From positions 177,501 to 241,500 of the forward strand of contig CP113924.1 in the NCBI GenBank assembly GCA_029391995.1: DNA of 64,000 bases, read 5' to 3'. This stretch comes from Streptococcaceae bacterium ESL0729 (GTDB taxonomy: Bacteria; Bacillota; Bacilli; Lactobacillales; Streptococcaceae). Of the stretch, positions 63,802 to 64,000 are shown piece after piece (the stretch's first letter is position 1; every line of letters begins with the position of its first letter). The notes beneath the pieces are model-generated. The model did no database searches, was not told the DNA's origin, and saw nothing but the letters and a program-made list of their open reading frames with translations. Position numbers and translations under genes: made by a program.

Positions 63802-64000
<199 letters not shown>

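Overview
The window is about 64 kb of a low-GC Firmicute chromosome that reads as Streptococcaceae, most probably Lactococcus. The evidence is gene order and family content. The order GT2 - DUF2304 - rmlA - rmlC - small ORF - rmlB matches the start of the lactococcal rhamnose wall-polysaccharide cluster (ycbB-ycbC-rmlA-rmlC-ycbD-rmlB). The order ppaC - DUF1803 - murE - murJ is the streptococcal one. Streptococcaceae-type proteins (DUF3042, an SPJ_0845-like peptide, PspC/DUF4097) are also present. The species cannot be fixed from the sequence.

Layout. 1-4.1 kb: wall/exported functions (GT2, zinc-ribbon membrane protein, esterase, C39-like peptidase). 4.3-7.8 kb: a DUF536 coiled-coil protein, gapA, a PhnA-like protein and pgk. 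7.8-13.3 kb is the most unusual region. It holds a beta-helix protein, a 918-residue beta-helix/AAA/AAA fusion and a decayed membrane-protein gene, arranged between three copies of the 3' end of pgk. A tandem pair of putative CiaR-dependent small RNA genes follows, then luxS. 14-20.6 kb: a surface-glycan cluster (LicD, four glycosyltransferases, phosphodiester glycosidase) closed by a divergent LCP protein. 20.8-28.7 kb: a GntR regulator, a P-type ATPase behind a probable yybP-ykoY (Mn2+) riboswitch, and an iron-type ABC uptake operon with its own flavin reductase. 28.8-39 kb: housekeeping genes (typA, tsaE, an LCP protein, tRNA-Arg(UCU), two GNATs, AI-2E-type permease, CNNM/CorC, pflA, ppaC, DUF1803).

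39-44.2 kb: murE and murJ are split by a prophage lysogeny remnant (cI-like repressor, ImmA, a PH/zinc-ribbon protein, truncated integrase). The broken integrase runs in frame into murE. 44.2-47.8 kb: zwf, a two-subunit permease and a small peptide. 47.8-60.7 kb: tex, sprT, a secreted nuclease, the DUF4097/PspC envelope-stress pair, nitroreductase, hprK, lgt, DUF948/YtxH, DUF3042, miaA, hflX and a band-7 protein. 60.8-64 kb: the start of the rhamnose cluster, with rmlB running off the end.

Three signals stand out. (1) Two 89-nt RNA genes each have four TTAAG-type hexamers on an exact 11-bp phase, 10 bp before TATACT, and two anti-Shine-Dalgarno ACTCCT motifs. (2) The pgk 3' end repeats around the beta-helix/AAA cassettes, as if pgk were an attachment or recombination hot spot. 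(3) At least four genes (tsaE, murE, murJ and the cI gene) have a -10 hexamer exactly 6 nt before the ATG and no Shine-Dalgarno, predicting leaderless mRNAs. All functions are inferred from sequence reading alone; no database search was run.
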